A stretch of 22,664 bases of DNA. It comes from CAYMEK01 sp964389305 (GTDB lineage Bacteria; Spirochaetota; Spirochaetia; SZUA-6; DRHE01). The notes below the pieces were generated by a model. That model had not been told where the DNA came from, did not search any database, and saw only the letters and a list, made by a program, of their open reading frames with translations. Where the stretch lies: positions 1-22,664 of the forward strand of contig CAYMEK010000068.1 in NCBI GenBank assembly GCA_964389305.1. Reading direction: 5' to 3'. Position numbers and translations under genes: made by a program. Below, piece after piece: positions 14,412-21,778 of this stretch (the first letter of the stretch is position 1; every line of letters starts with the position of its first letter).

Positions 14412-15326
14412 TCAAGCTTCCTCCCGGGCGCCCAGCTTCCGGCCGATGTAGTTGCTCAAGACGATCAGGGCGACGCTTATGATCACGATGATATTCGATA
14501 TCGCCGCGCCGTAGGCGAAGCGCATTTCGTTTCTGTAGTCCTGGAAAGCCGTCCGGTACATGAATATGGGCAGCACTTCGGCGTTCATCCTCTGCAGTCC
14601 CTGAGTGGTCATGGAGAAGATCAGGTCGAAGCCGCGCAGAGATCCGGCGATCGCCAGAGTCGAGGAGACCAGTATCGTGCCGGACAGCAGGGGGACGATG
14701 ACGTGCCGGAAAATTTGCTGTTCGCTGGCCCCGTCGATCTTCGCCGCTTCGATCATGTTTACGTCGATTTTCTGCAGGTTGGCCAGGAAAATGATCATGT
14801 ACAGGCCGGTGTACATCCAGATGAGTACAAACCCTATCGGGTACATCACCGTTTCGCGTCTCAGCATCAGGTCGAACTGCGCGCTTGGATCGCCGGATAG
14901 CAGTTGAAGCAGCCGGGCCACCGGACCGTCGGCCTGGAACAGCCTTTTCCACAAGGTGCCGATCACAATGGGAGAAAGAAAATGGGGGAAGAACACCATG
15001 GACTGGTAGAAACTGCCTGCCCGCACGAGCTTGCGAAACAGGATGTAAGCCAGAATGAAACCGATCGGTATCTGCCCGAGCACAGAGACAGCCACGACGA
15101 TCAGGTTGTTCTTCAGGGCGTGCCAGAAATCGGGGTCCGCGAACATGGTCCGATACTGGAGAAAACCCACAAAGTTCCACTGCCCGCCGCGGTTGGGATT
15201 GAAATCTGTAATGCTGAGCCATACGGAATAGAAAACCGGGTAGGCAATGATGAACAGGTACACCAGCAGGCCGGGTAGGACGAACCCCAGGTAGGTCAGC
15301 AGGGCTTTGGAATCATGCCTATTCAT
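14412..15326 (-). CDS. Carbohydrate ABC transporter permease, MalF/UgpA type
   Basis: The product is 304 aa from ATG 15326. It has six predicted membrane helices starting with LLTYLGFVLPGLLVYLFIIAYPVFYSVWLS, and the EAA loop at about 192-215 (IEAAKIDGASEQQIFRHVIVPLL). It forms the channel heterodimer with the MalG-type protein encoded one nucleotide downstream and receives sugar from the binding protein encoded upstream. It has no clear Shine-Dalgarno sequence: the bases before the ATG read CCACCTCCACGATGACGAC. Together with the strong hairpin 20 nt upstream, this suggests lower synthesis than of the binding protein, as is usual for such operons. Length is normal for the family. Confidence 0.94.
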   Translation of the reverse strand: MNRHDSKALLTYLGFVLPGLLVYLFIIAYPVFYSVWLSITDFNPNRGGQWNFVGFLQYRTMFADPDFWHALKNNLIVVAVSVLGQIPIGFILAYILFRKLVRAGSFYQSMVFFPHFLSPIVIGTLWKRLFQADGPVARLLQLLSGDPSAQFDLMLRRETVMYPIGFVLIWMYTGLYMIIFLANLQKIDVNMIEAAKIDGASEQQIFRHVIVPLLSGTILVSSTLAIAGSLRGFDLIFSMTTQGLQRMNAEVLPIFMYRTAFQDYRNEMRFAYGAAISNIIVIISVALIVLSNYIGRKLGAREEA

Positions 15327-15345
15327 GTCGTCATCGTGGAGGTGG

Positions 15346-15368
15346 GAAGGGGGGGTAACCCCCCCTTC
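15346..15368 (-). promoter_or_regulatory. Stable intergenic hairpin between binding-protein and permease genes
   Basis: Perfect 10-bp arms (GAAGGGGGGG and CCCCCCCTTC) with a 3-nt loop begin 23 nt after the binding-protein stop. On the transcribed (minus) strand the A-run lies before the hairpin and there is no U-run after it, so it does not look like an intrinsic terminator in that direction. A 3'-end-protecting or attenuating structure for the binding-protein mRNA is likely. Read on the plus strand it is followed by six T, so it could stop antisense transcription. Confidence 0.6.
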
Positions 15369-15391
15369 GTTTTTTCACAGCGTCAACAGTA

Positions 15392-16681
15392 TCACTTGCG
15401 AAGCAGAGATTCTACCTCTGCCGCCACCTCTTTGGGCGTGGACTGACCGGAGGCGATTTTCTGCATCCCGGCGTTGAGCGCGTCGTTGGGAGCGCCGCTC
15501 AGGAAGGCGTCGATTACGTCGGTGTTCATCGCCGACTGAGCGAGAATCACCTTCTGCTTGATAATGCGGGGCAGATCGTCGGGAACCTTGAAATTTTTGA
15601 GAATAGGAGCCACGATCGCGCCGTCTCTGAGACGCTGCTCGGTTTCCTCGGGGCTGTAGTAGTACTGGAGGAAGGTCAGGGCTGCATCGCGAATTGCGGG
15701 ATCGGAGCCCCCGGCCTTGGTGAGCCCGTAGCCGACCTGGATGGCTGCGGCCACGGAGCCTGCCGTGGCGGCTTTCTCTCCCGGGAGCTTGGGCCAGGCG
15801 ATCATGGCCGTGTTGTTTGCGACTTCAGGATTCTCGATGCTGCCGGCTATCCACTGCCCCTGGACCATGAACAGGGCCTTTTCGTTGGCGTAATTGGATA
15901 GATTGGCGCCGTAGTCAACGAGAACGGATTTCGAGGACAGAACCCCGTCATTGATCATGGTTGGAATGAGAGACAGGGCGTCCACGAATACCTGGTCGGT
16001 GAACTTTTTCTGCCCCGCCACAGCCTTGGAAACCCAGTGCGGATCGCCGGAAAGCCGGGCAATCATGGCGGACATATAGCAGGAGCCCCAGGCCCAGCCG
16101 TCGGCGCCGTCGATCGACACCACTTCCACGCCTTGAGCCTTGGCTGCGGGTGCGACTTTCGCCATGTCCTGGTAGGTCTTGGGGGCGGAGAAGCCGAGAG
16201 ATTTCGCCAGCCTTTCATTCATGTACAGAACGGTGGTGATGTTGGAAGTCCCCAGAGGTATCTCCCAGATCTCGCCGTTCGAGCCCATGTCCGGGATCAG
16301 GCTCAGGTCATAGTATTTGGGATCCAGGTAGGGCCTGTGGTCGAACTGCTGGCCCGCTTCCTGCCAGGGAAGACCCCAGCGGGCGTCCGCTCCCATGTAG
16401 GCCACATCGGGCACCTCACCGGCGGCAAGCCGGGCCACGACCTTCTGGTGATAAACCTCGTCGTAGAGCATCTCGTAGTCGATATCGATGTTCGGATTCT
16501 CCTTCTCGAATGCATCCACGATGCGTGCCCAGCTCACACCTTCGGGATTGGAAGCGTCCCCGTAGGCCATTGTATCTACAACGACCTTGGCAGGTGCAGC
16601 CGTGCTTTCCCCCGTACCGCCGGCGAACGCGACGGCCGCCAACAGCACGAGCGCTGCCAGAATAAGGGTAGCTTTTTTCAT
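15392..16681 (-). CDS. ABC transporter sugar-binding protein (extracellular solute-binding, family 1)
   Basis: From ATG 16681 the product is 429 aa. This start has AAGGAGG 6 nt upstream and begins directly with a signal peptide (MKKATLILAALVLLAAVAFA, probable cleavage AFA|GG). An in-frame start at 16711 adds ten residues but lies within a hairpin region and lacks a ribosome site. No Cys follows the signal, so it is a soluble periplasmic protein rather than a lipoprotein. The body has the usual family-1 features: WARIVDAFEKENPNIDIDYE near the N-terminus, VAYMGADARWG, and aromatic-rich segments that stack on sugars. It captures an oligosaccharide for the two permeases encoded downstream. The ligand is not evident from sequence; the neighbouring GH20 and GH2 genes suggest a hexosamine- and mannose-containing glycan. 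Confidence 0.93.
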   Translation of the reverse strand: MKKATLILAALVLLAAVAFAGGTGESTAAPAKVVVDTMAYGDASNPEGVSWARIVDAFEKENPNIDIDYEMLYDEVYHQKVVARLAAGEVPDVAYMGADARWGLPWQEAGQQFDHRPYLDPKYYDLSLIPDMGSNGEIWEIPLGTSNITTVLYMNERLAKSLGFSAPKTYQDMAKVAPAAKAQGVEVVSIDGADGWAWGSCYMSAMIARLSGDPHWVSKAVAGQKKFTDQVFVDALSLIPTMINDGVLSSKSVLVDYGANLSNYANEKALFMVQGQWIAGSIENPEVANNTAMIAWPKLPGEKAATAGSVAAAIQVGYGLTKAGGSDPAIRDAALTFLQYYYSPEETEQRLRDGAIVAPILKNFKVPDDLPRIIKQKVILAQSAMNTDVIDAFLSGAPNDALNAGMQKIASGQSTPKEVAAEVESLLRK

Positions 16682-16705
16682 AAAAAGCCTCCTTGTTTTG
16701 TTTTT

Positions 16706-16738
16706 CCCCAATTGGGGAGACTCCCCTGACAGGGGAGT
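16706..16738 (-). repeat. Two adjacent hairpins in the ROK/binding-protein gap
   Basis: An 8-bp stem with 3-nt loop (16720-16738, ACTCCCCT/AGGGGAGT) is followed in transcription order by CCCCAATTGGGG (16706-16717). They lie between the ROK stop (16748) and the binding-protein ribosome site (about 16688-16694). No U-run follows either on the minus strand. They may act as a processing or stability signal raising binding-protein mRNA over ROK mRNA, or as partial attenuators. Confidence 0.5.
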
Positions 16739-16747
16739 GTCGTTTTC

Positions 16748-17932
16748 CTACCCCCCGACGAGGGGTTTTTGCGCGATCAATTCCACACCCGTAAGCCCGC
16801 CGGGGTGAAAGCGCTCCACGCTTTCGCTGATGCCGATATCGGCGAACAGCCGGTGCAGCATCATGCCGGCGGCTCCATAGGCGACGGCCTTGTCTCCGAG
16901 GGAGGAGAAGAGGATCTTGCAGCGCACCTCGTCCGGATAAGGCCAGTTCTTCTCTATCTCTTCGGTCAACACGGTCTGAACCTCCCGCTTGTAGCGTTCG
17001 ATGTCGCCGCCGAGAAACACGCGGCTCAGGTTGAAGGCATTGACCATCAAGGCGATATTCTTGGCCAGCTCCCGGATGAAACGCTGCAGAACCTCGCGGT
17101 TCTCTTCGATGTGAAAAGCCTCTTCGTCGCTCAAACGAAACTGGCCCTTGCTGTCGGGAGTGCAGAAGACGCTGCGGAACTCCCCGGCGGAGTAACGGTG
17201 CCCGTAGTGCACCCGGCCGTTCAGCACGATGCCGATGCCCACGGCTGTTTTTTCGTGGAAGCGGGCCCGCTCCTTGAATCCTCTGAATTCCACCAGGAGG
17301 AACAGGAAGTCCTGGAGGTTCTTTACCCGGTGGAAGGCCAGCTCTCCCCAGGCGCAGGCGTTGGCGTCGTTTTCCAGAAACAGGGGCAGGTCGTAGCCGT
17401 CGGCGATAAGCCGCCGGAAATCGAACTCCTGTTCTATCTGCAGCGGAATCGAGTAACGGATGATCCCCTTCTGGGGGTTCACCACCCCGGAGACCCCGAC
17501 CCCGATCCCCAGAAGCGGCACCCCGGTCCTCTCCAGCTCGGAGCGTATTCGCGAGCTGACGTCGAAGAACACCTCCCGGAAGTTGGTGCCCGAGACGGTT
17601 GTAAGCTCGAACTTGGAATACAGGATGTCCCCTTCGAAATCCACCGCCACGGCGTTGTAGGACTCCGGCCGCAGCTCGATACCCAGGACACAGCCGAAAC
17701 GGCGGTTCAGGGTCAGATAAACGGGCTTTCGCCCTCCCTGGGGACTCGCCTCTCCCTCGGCATGCTCTTTCAGTATGCCGTTCTCCAAAAGCTGGGCCAC
17801 GATACTGCTTACCGTGGATTTATCCAACCCCAGGTTCTTGGCTATCTGGATACGGCTGATTTCCTTGTTAATCCAGACTTCCCGCATCACTCTGGAGGTG
17901 TTCAGAAGCCTGCTTCTCTTCGGCTGCGCCAT
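16748..17932 (-). CDS. ROK-family transcriptional regulator (XylR/NagC type)
   Basis: The product is 394 aa from ATG 17932; only a weak ribosome site is seen. An N-terminal winged helix-turn-helix (about 20-60, ISRIQIAKNLGLDKSTVSSIVAQLLENGIL) precedes a GGRKP linker and a ROK sugar-kinase-like domain with LGIELRPESYNAVAVDFEGDI, LENDANACAWGE and FLGGDIERYK. The usual ROK zinc motif (CxCGxxGCxE) is missing: the equivalent segment after GHRYSAGEF reads RSVFCTPDSKGQFRLSDEE. The regulator therefore probably senses its sugar without the standard zinc site. It heads the transport/GH20 operon and faces the beta-mannosidase gene; paired inverted repeats in the shared gap are its probable operators, so it is likely an autoregulating repressor relieved by a sugar. 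Confidence 0.92.
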   Translation of the reverse strand: MAQPKRSRLLNTSRVMREVWINKEISRIQIAKNLGLDKSTVSSIVAQLLENGILKEHAEGEASPQGGRKPVYLTLNRRFGCVLGIELRPESYNAVAVDFEGDILYSKFELTTVSGTNFREVFFDVSSRIRSELERTGVPLLGIGVGVSGVVNPQKGIIRYSIPLQIEQEFDFRRLIADGYDLPLFLENDANACAWGELAFHRVKNLQDFLFLLVEFRGFKERARFHEKTAVGIGIVLNGRVHYGHRYSAGEFRSVFCTPDSKGQFRLSDEEAFHIEENREVLQRFIRELAKNIALMVNAFNLSRVFLGGDIERYKREVQTVLTEEIEKNWPYPDEVRCKILFSSLGDKAVAYGAAGMMLHRLFADIGISESVERFHPGGLTGVELIAQKPLVGG

Positions 17933-17952
17933 ACTTGATACTTCAAATCAGG

Positions 17953-17976
17953 TTAGTTGGATTCTAAACCAACCAA
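17953..17976. promoter_or_regulatory. Probable ROK operator at the ROK promoter
   Basis: TTAGTTGG (17953-17960), 8 nt, CCAACCAA (17969-17976): the arms match 7 of 8 as an inverted repeat. It begins right after the minus-strand -10 and covers the predicted transcription start (about 17973), a repressing position. The arm sequence resembles XylR-type operators, and it is related to the second element at 18098-18118. Confidence 0.6.
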
Positions 17977-17979
17977 CTC

Positions 17980-18008
17980 TTTTTACCATGACCCGGGGTG
18001 AAAGTCAA
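17980..18008 (-). promoter_or_regulatory. sigma70-like promoter for the ROK-transporter-GH20 operon
   Basis: On the minus strand, TTGACT (18008-18003) and TAAAAA (17985-17980) are separated by 17 nt; matches are 5 of 6 and 4 of 6. The predicted start falls inside the adjacent inverted repeat. The leader to ATG 17932 would be about 40 nt. Confidence 0.6.
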
Positions 18009-18063
18009 CTAGATCGAGTGAAAATTCAGGCAAATAAAGCGTTTTTTTCGAATTGATTGGAAA

Positions 18064-18092
18064 TTGACCGGCTCTTGGAGCTGTGACATAAT
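18064..18092 (+). promoter_or_regulatory. sigma70-like promoter for the beta-mannosidase gene
   Basis: TTGACC (18064-18069) and CATAAT (18087-18092) are separated by exactly 17 nt; each hexamer matches 5 of 6. Transcription would start near 18099, giving a leader of about 31 nt. Because the -35 and -10 lie here, the in-frame TTG at 18064 and ATG at 18091 are unlikely translation starts. Confidence 0.7.
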
Positions 18093-18097
18093 GAGTT

Positions 18098-18118
18098 TGT
18101 TGTTTTTTAAAACCAACA
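18098..18118. promoter_or_regulatory. Probable ROK operator at the beta-mannosidase promoter
   Basis: TGTTGTTTTT (18098-18107) and AAAACCAACA (18109-18118) form a 21-nt near-palindrome, 9 of 10 arm positions matching, centred at T18108. It lies over +1 to +20 of the predicted transcript, the same place relative to the promoter as the element at 17953-17976, and shares its GTTG/CCAAC ends. Confidence 0.55.
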
Positions 18119-18129
18119 TCGAGGGAGTC

Positions 18130-20652
18130 ATGAATAAAATCGATCTCAGTGGAAGATGGAAGCTCCAGCAGTCCGGAGAAGGGGAGCTTGCTCTCGAGGG
18201 CGCCGTTCCCATCCGCATTCCCGGCGATACCTTTTCGGCGCTGATCGAAAGCGCCGTGATTCCCGACCCCTACTACGGGACCAACGAGTTGGATACCCTG
18301 TGGGTGGGACGTGCGGACTGGCTGCTGAGCAGAACGGTGAGTGTTGACCGGCAGTTCCTCGAACACCGGCAAGCGTTCCTGCACGTGGACAGTATCGATA
18401 CCTGGGCCGAGGTCCGGGTCAACGGCGAGCCGGTGAGCGAGAGCCGAAATATGTTCAGAGCCCTGAACATCGAGCTGGGGGCGGTGCTGAAGCCGGGGGA
18501 AAACCTGATCGAGGTGTTGATCCGCTCGCCGGAGAAGCAGGCCGCGGAGCTGAGCGGCCTGCTCCCCTATCCGGTCCCCCACACCGTCTACCCGGTGCAG
18601 TCCCCGCACCGCAACCTGCTCCGCAAGGTCCAGTGCCACGGCGGCTGGGACTGGGGCCCCTGCCTGATGGCAGGCGGGCTGTACGGGGAGGTGTACATCG
18701 GCTTCTGCGAAGCGGGCCGCATCGACTGTCTCAGCGCGGGTCAAACCCGCAGGGGGAAGGTATGGGAGCTGGCCGTTACGGTGGATTTCTTTGCCTGCCA
18801 ACCAGGGACCATACCTCTCCAGATATCCGCAGCCGGGGAGCAGTTGTCCGCGCAGGTGCCCGTGCAGGCGGGCCTGAATACGCTGACCAGGACCCTCGAG
18901 GTGAGCGATCCCGAGCTGTGGTGGCCCGCCGGCTGGGGAGAGCAGAAGCTGTATACGCTTTCGGTGAAGGCCGGCGAGCAGGAGATGCGCAAGGAGATCG
19001 GCTTTCGTACCATCGAGGTGCTCCTCGAGGAGGACCGCAGCGGCAGGAGCATGACCTTCGCCGTCAACGGCAGGAAGCTGTTCTGCAAGGGAGCCAATTG
19101 GATTCCCGTAGACGCCCTGCCCGGCCGCCAGAGCCCGGAGCGCTACGAGAAGCTGCTGGTGGCGGCAGCGGCGGCCAACATGAACATGCTGCGGGTTTGG
19201 GGCGGCGGCCAGTACGAGGCTGAGATTTTCTACAGCCTCTGCGACCGCAAGGGCCTGCTGGTCTGGCAGGATTTCATGTTTTCCTGCTCCTTGTACCCGA
19301 GCGCTAAATGGTTCCTGGACAGCGTCGAGGAGGAGGTGCGCTACCAGGTCAAGCGTCTCAAGCACCACCCCTGCATCGCCCTCTGGTGCGGGAACAACGA
19401 GAATCTCGGAGCCTTGAGCTGGTTCGGCCGGACCGAAAGCGAGCAGGCGCGCTACCTGGTGGACTACGACCGGCTCAATGAAGGAGTGGTGGGGCGGATC
19501 GTTCGCCAGCTCGATCCGGGCAGGACCTGGTGGCCCAGCTCTCCCTGCGCCGGCGAGGGGGATTATTCGGACAACTGGCACGATGACAGCAGGGGTGACA
19601 TGCACTACTGGAGCGTCTGGCACGAGGGAAAGGGCTTCGAGGCCTACTATCAGGTGACGCCCCGCTTCTGTTCCGAGTTCGGTTTTCAATCCTTCCCCTC
19701 CCTGGAAACCGTGCGTAGCTTTGCGCCGCAGGAGCAGTGGAACCTTACCTCCCCCGTGTTGGAGCATCACCAGCGAAGTCCCCGCGGGAACAGCATCATC
19801 GTGGAGACCATGACCCGCTATTTCCGCCTGCCGGAGAGCTTCGAAGGTTTCCTGTACCTCAGCCAGGTGCAGCAGGCCCTGGCCATGAAGACGGCCGTCG
19901 AGTACTGGCGCAGCCGGCGCCCGGTGTGCATGGGCGCGCTGTACTGGCAGCTCAATGATCTCTGGCCGGCGGCTTCCTGGTCGTCGCTGGAGTATTCGGG
20001 CAAGTGGAAGCTGCTGCACTACGCGGCCCGCCGCTTCTACGCTCCCCTTCTTGTGACCGGATTCTGTGCCGACGGCCGGAACTTCGAGATCGTAGGCATC
20101 AACGACACGCAGCGGCCTGTTCGGGGCAGCCTGCAGGTGCGCTTCCTCGACTTCTCCGGCAGCGTGCGGCTGGAGGAGACGATCCAGGCGGAGCTGGCCG
20201 CCGAAGCGGCGACACCCCTGGCCCTGTACCCGCCGGAGCGGCTCCCGGCCGCTCGGGAGGAGATCTTTGTAACCATGGAGCTATTCGGTCCAACAGATGA
20301 GCCCCGAGCCGCCGGCAAAAACTCCGGTCGAGACGGCGCCAGGGTGATCGCCGCCAACGACTGCTTTCTCTGCCCGCCTAAACGCTGCGCTTTGGAGAAA
20401 CCGGAGATCGCTCACGATCTGCGCCTCGACGGCGACCAGGTCGTGGTGAGTCTGCAGACCGTCCGTCCGGCCTTCTATGTAAGCCTCGATGTCGAGGGGC
20501 TTCCAGGGAACTTTGACGACAACCTGCTCACCCTGCTGCCGGGCGAAAGCCGGGAGCTCCGCTACTGCGCAGAGCAGGCCGCCGGAACAGACCTCCTCGA
20601 ACGCTTCAAGGGGGCCTGGAAGCTCTTCGATTTGAAGAGTACCTGCGGTTGA
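18130..20652 (+). CDS. Beta-mannosidase (glycoside hydrolase family 2)
   Basis: From ATG 18130 (AGGGAG a few nt upstream) the product is 840 aa, normal for GH2 beta-mannosidases. The N-terminal jelly-roll domain begins IDLSGRWKLQ, with DTWAEVRVNGE near residue 90, and includes the family segment HGGWDWGP (170-177). The Ig-like domain ends at about 300. The TIM barrel has the acid/base Glu424 in WCGNNE and the nucleophile Glu516 in SEFGFQSFPS, with the mannosidase-type KGANWIPVDAL and RVWGGGQYE motifs. WCGNNE and WDWGP favour mannosidase over galactosidase or glucuronidase. There is no signal peptide, so it acts in the cytoplasm, removing terminal beta-mannose. It is transcribed divergently from the ROK repressor and probably controlled by it. 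Confidence 0.92.
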   Translation: MNKIDLSGRWKLQQSGEGELALEGAVPIRIPGDTFSALIESAVIPDPYYGTNELDTLWVGRADWLLSRTVSVDRQFLEHRQAFLHVDSIDTWAEVRVNGEPVSESRNMFRALNIELGAVLKPGENLIEVLIRSPEKQAAELSGLLPYPVPHTVYPVQSPHRNLLRKVQCHGGWDWGPCLMAGGLYGEVYIGFCEAGRIDCLSAGQTRRGKVWELAVTVDFFACQPGTIPLQISAAGEQLSAQVPVQAGLNTLTRTLEVSDPELWWPAGWGEQKLYTLSVKAGEQEMRKEIGFRTIEVLLEEDRSGRSMTFAVNGRKLFCKGANWIPVDALPGRQSPERYEKLLVAAAAANMNMLRVWGGGQYEAEIFYSLCDRKGLLVWQDFMFSCSLYPSAKWFLDSVEEEVRYQVKRLKHHPCIALWCGNNENLGALSWFGRTESEQARYLVDYDRLNEGVVGRIVRQLDPGRTWWPSSPCAGEGDYSDNWHDDSRGDMHYWSVWHEGKGFEAYYQVTPRFCSEFGFQSFPSLETVRSFAPQEQWNLTSPVLEHHQRSPRGNSIIVETMTRYFRLPESFEGFLYLSQVQQALAMKTAVEYWRSRRPVCMGALYWQLNDLWPAASWSSLEYSGKWKLLHYAARRFYAPLLVTGFCADGRNFEIVGINDTQRPVRGSLQVRFLDFSGSVRLEETIQAELAAEAATPLALYPPERLPAAREEIFVTMELFGPTDEPRAAGKNSGRDGARVIAANDCFLCPPKRCALEKPEIAHDLRLDGDQVVVSLQTVRPAFYVSLDVEGLPGNFDDNLLTLLPGESRELRYCAEQAAGTDLLERFKGAWKLFDLKSTCG

Positions 20653-20667
20653 GGGCGTCTGTCTCAA

Positions 20668-20710
20668 GCTGCGGCCGGCACCTTGCCCGGGCGAGGTATC
20701 CGGCCGCAGC
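20668..20710. terminator. Large inverted repeat between convergent genes (possible bidirectional terminator)
   Basis: Perfect 11-bp arms GCTGCGGCCGG (20668-20678) and CCGGCCGCAGC (20700-20710) enclose 21 nt that contain a smaller palindrome around GCCCGGGC. It fills the gap between the beta-mannosidase stop and the GNAT stop. No T-run follows on either strand, so it is not a textbook intrinsic terminator. Confidence 0.5.
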
Positions 20711-20711
20711 C

Positions 20712-21686
20712 CTACAGGACCAGGCTGCCCAGCCAGTATTCCTTCCACACCGAGTAGCCGATCTTCCCGTAAAAGCCGCTCAGATGGGTCCAGTCGACAA
20801 TCACCTTTCCCGCCCCACGGGCGGCCAGCTTCGCGGTGGCCGCGGCCGCCAGGGCCACTCCCAGTCCTCTGCCGCGCTCCCGCTTCGCCACGCCTACGGC
20901 GCCCAGGCCCCCCAGGTCCGCTCCCAGCAGGGCTTCCCAGGCCAGGTTGGCCGGCCGGTAACGGCTGGCCGGCCCGCAGGTGCAGCAGGTGCCCAGGAGC
21001 CGGCCTCGGCTTCGCAACGCCAGGATACCCGTCCAGTCGCCCGAGGCAGCCACCAGCCGCAGCAGAGGGGACCACTCCGGAAACTCCCGCTGTTCGAACT
21101 CCAGGATCTGAGGGATCTCAGCCTCGGCAGCGACTCCGACCTCTGCCTCCTCGCTCTCCAGCGTCGCGTGGATCGATTGAGGCACGGTATAGCCGCGTAC
21201 GTCCCTGATCAGATCGAAGATGCCCCGGGCGAGCCGAAATCCCCGGTTCTTGAAGAAGGAGACCGAGGCCTGCAGGTCGTCGGGCACCCCCGGCCAGAAA
21301 CGGAACAGGGAGGAACCGCCGGCGCTGCCCGCTCCCAGCTCCACCGCGCCGCGCCGCTTCATCGCACCGGCCACCTCAGCCAGCAGGCGGCCGCCCAGGC
21401 CCCGGCGCCGGAAATCCGGGTGCACCAGGAGAGCACTCAGCGCCGCCCTGCCTTCTCCCGGAGACGCGCTGAGCTCATCGAAGGAACCCAGGGCAAAGCC
21501 GACCGCCTGCCCCTCTGAGAAAGCGACTACCCCGTCGCCAGGCCGGTAGAGGAAATTCCCGAAGCTGTTCTGCCTGAACACCCGTTCGCTGAGCGGGTAG
21601 GAGTCCCCAAGGGCGAGGTTCCAGAGGCTGAAGACCGCGCGAGCCTGCTCCAGGGGCCGGAAGGGCTCGATCTCAATGCGTTTCAT
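20712..21686 (-). CDS. Tandem GNAT-family N-acetyltransferase
   Basis: From ATG 21686 the product is 324 aa; a TTG start eight codons earlier (21710) is possible but less likely. Two GNAT units are visible. The first has the acetyl-CoA motif LLVHPDFRRRGLGGRLL (about residues 86-102). The second, near the C-terminus, has VAKRERGRGLGVALAAAA followed by WTHLSGFYGKIGYSVWKEYW, the typical end of a GNAT fold. The family transfers an acetyl group from acetyl-CoA to an amine; the substrate cannot be told. The ribosome site is weak (CAGGTA). The gene is divergent from the CDF transporter gene and convergent with the beta-mannosidase gene, so it probably has its own promoter. Confidence 0.87.
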   Translation of the reverse strand: MKRIEIEPFRPLEQARAVFSLWNLALGDSYPLSERVFRQNSFGNFLYRPGDGVVAFSEGQAVGFALGSFDELSASPGEGRAALSALLVHPDFRRRGLGGRLLAEVAGAMKRRGAVELGAGSAGGSSLFRFWPGVPDDLQASVSFFKNRGFRLARGIFDLIRDVRGYTVPQSIHATLESEEAEVGVAAEAEIPQILEFEQREFPEWSPLLRLVAASGDWTGILALRSRGRLLGTCCTCGPASRYRPANLAWEALLGADLGGLGAVGVAKRERGRGLGVALAAAATAKLAARGAGKVIVDWTHLSGFYGKIGYSVWKEYWLGSLVL

Positions 21687-21702
21687 TACCTGAATCAGCT
21701 TT

Positions 21703-21731
21703 CCCGGCAACTCTTGGTTGCATCTGCCGGG
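21703..21731. repeat. Nested inverted repeat in the GNAT/CDF divergent gap
   Basis: Outer arms CCCGGCA (21703-21709) and TGCCGGG (21725-21731) enclose a competing inner pair GCAAC/GTTGC. An A/T-rich stretch (AATAATAATTACATT) follows on the plus side and may contain a -10 element. This could be an operator for one or both genes or a leader hairpin of the GNAT mRNA. Confidence 0.35.
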
Positions 21732-21778
21732 AATAATAATTACATTAACGGCGGGGAATTGGAAAGGGGGGATGTGGC

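Noticed and set aside
15346..15375. Intrinsic terminator ending the transporter operon
   Set aside because: Hairpin plus T-run is oriented for plus-strand transcription, whereas the genes on both sides run on the minus strand.
18064..18129. Earlier beta-mannosidase starts (TTG 18064, ATG 18091)
   Set aside because: They lie on the -35 and -10 elements, so they would not be in the transcript, and the family N-terminus matches ATG 18130, which has a ribosome site.
17983..20019. 678-codon minus-strand reading frame opposite beta-mannosidase
   Set aside because: Antisense to a complete GH2 enzyme with catalytic residues; Leu/Ala/Gly/Pro/His-rich shadow composition.
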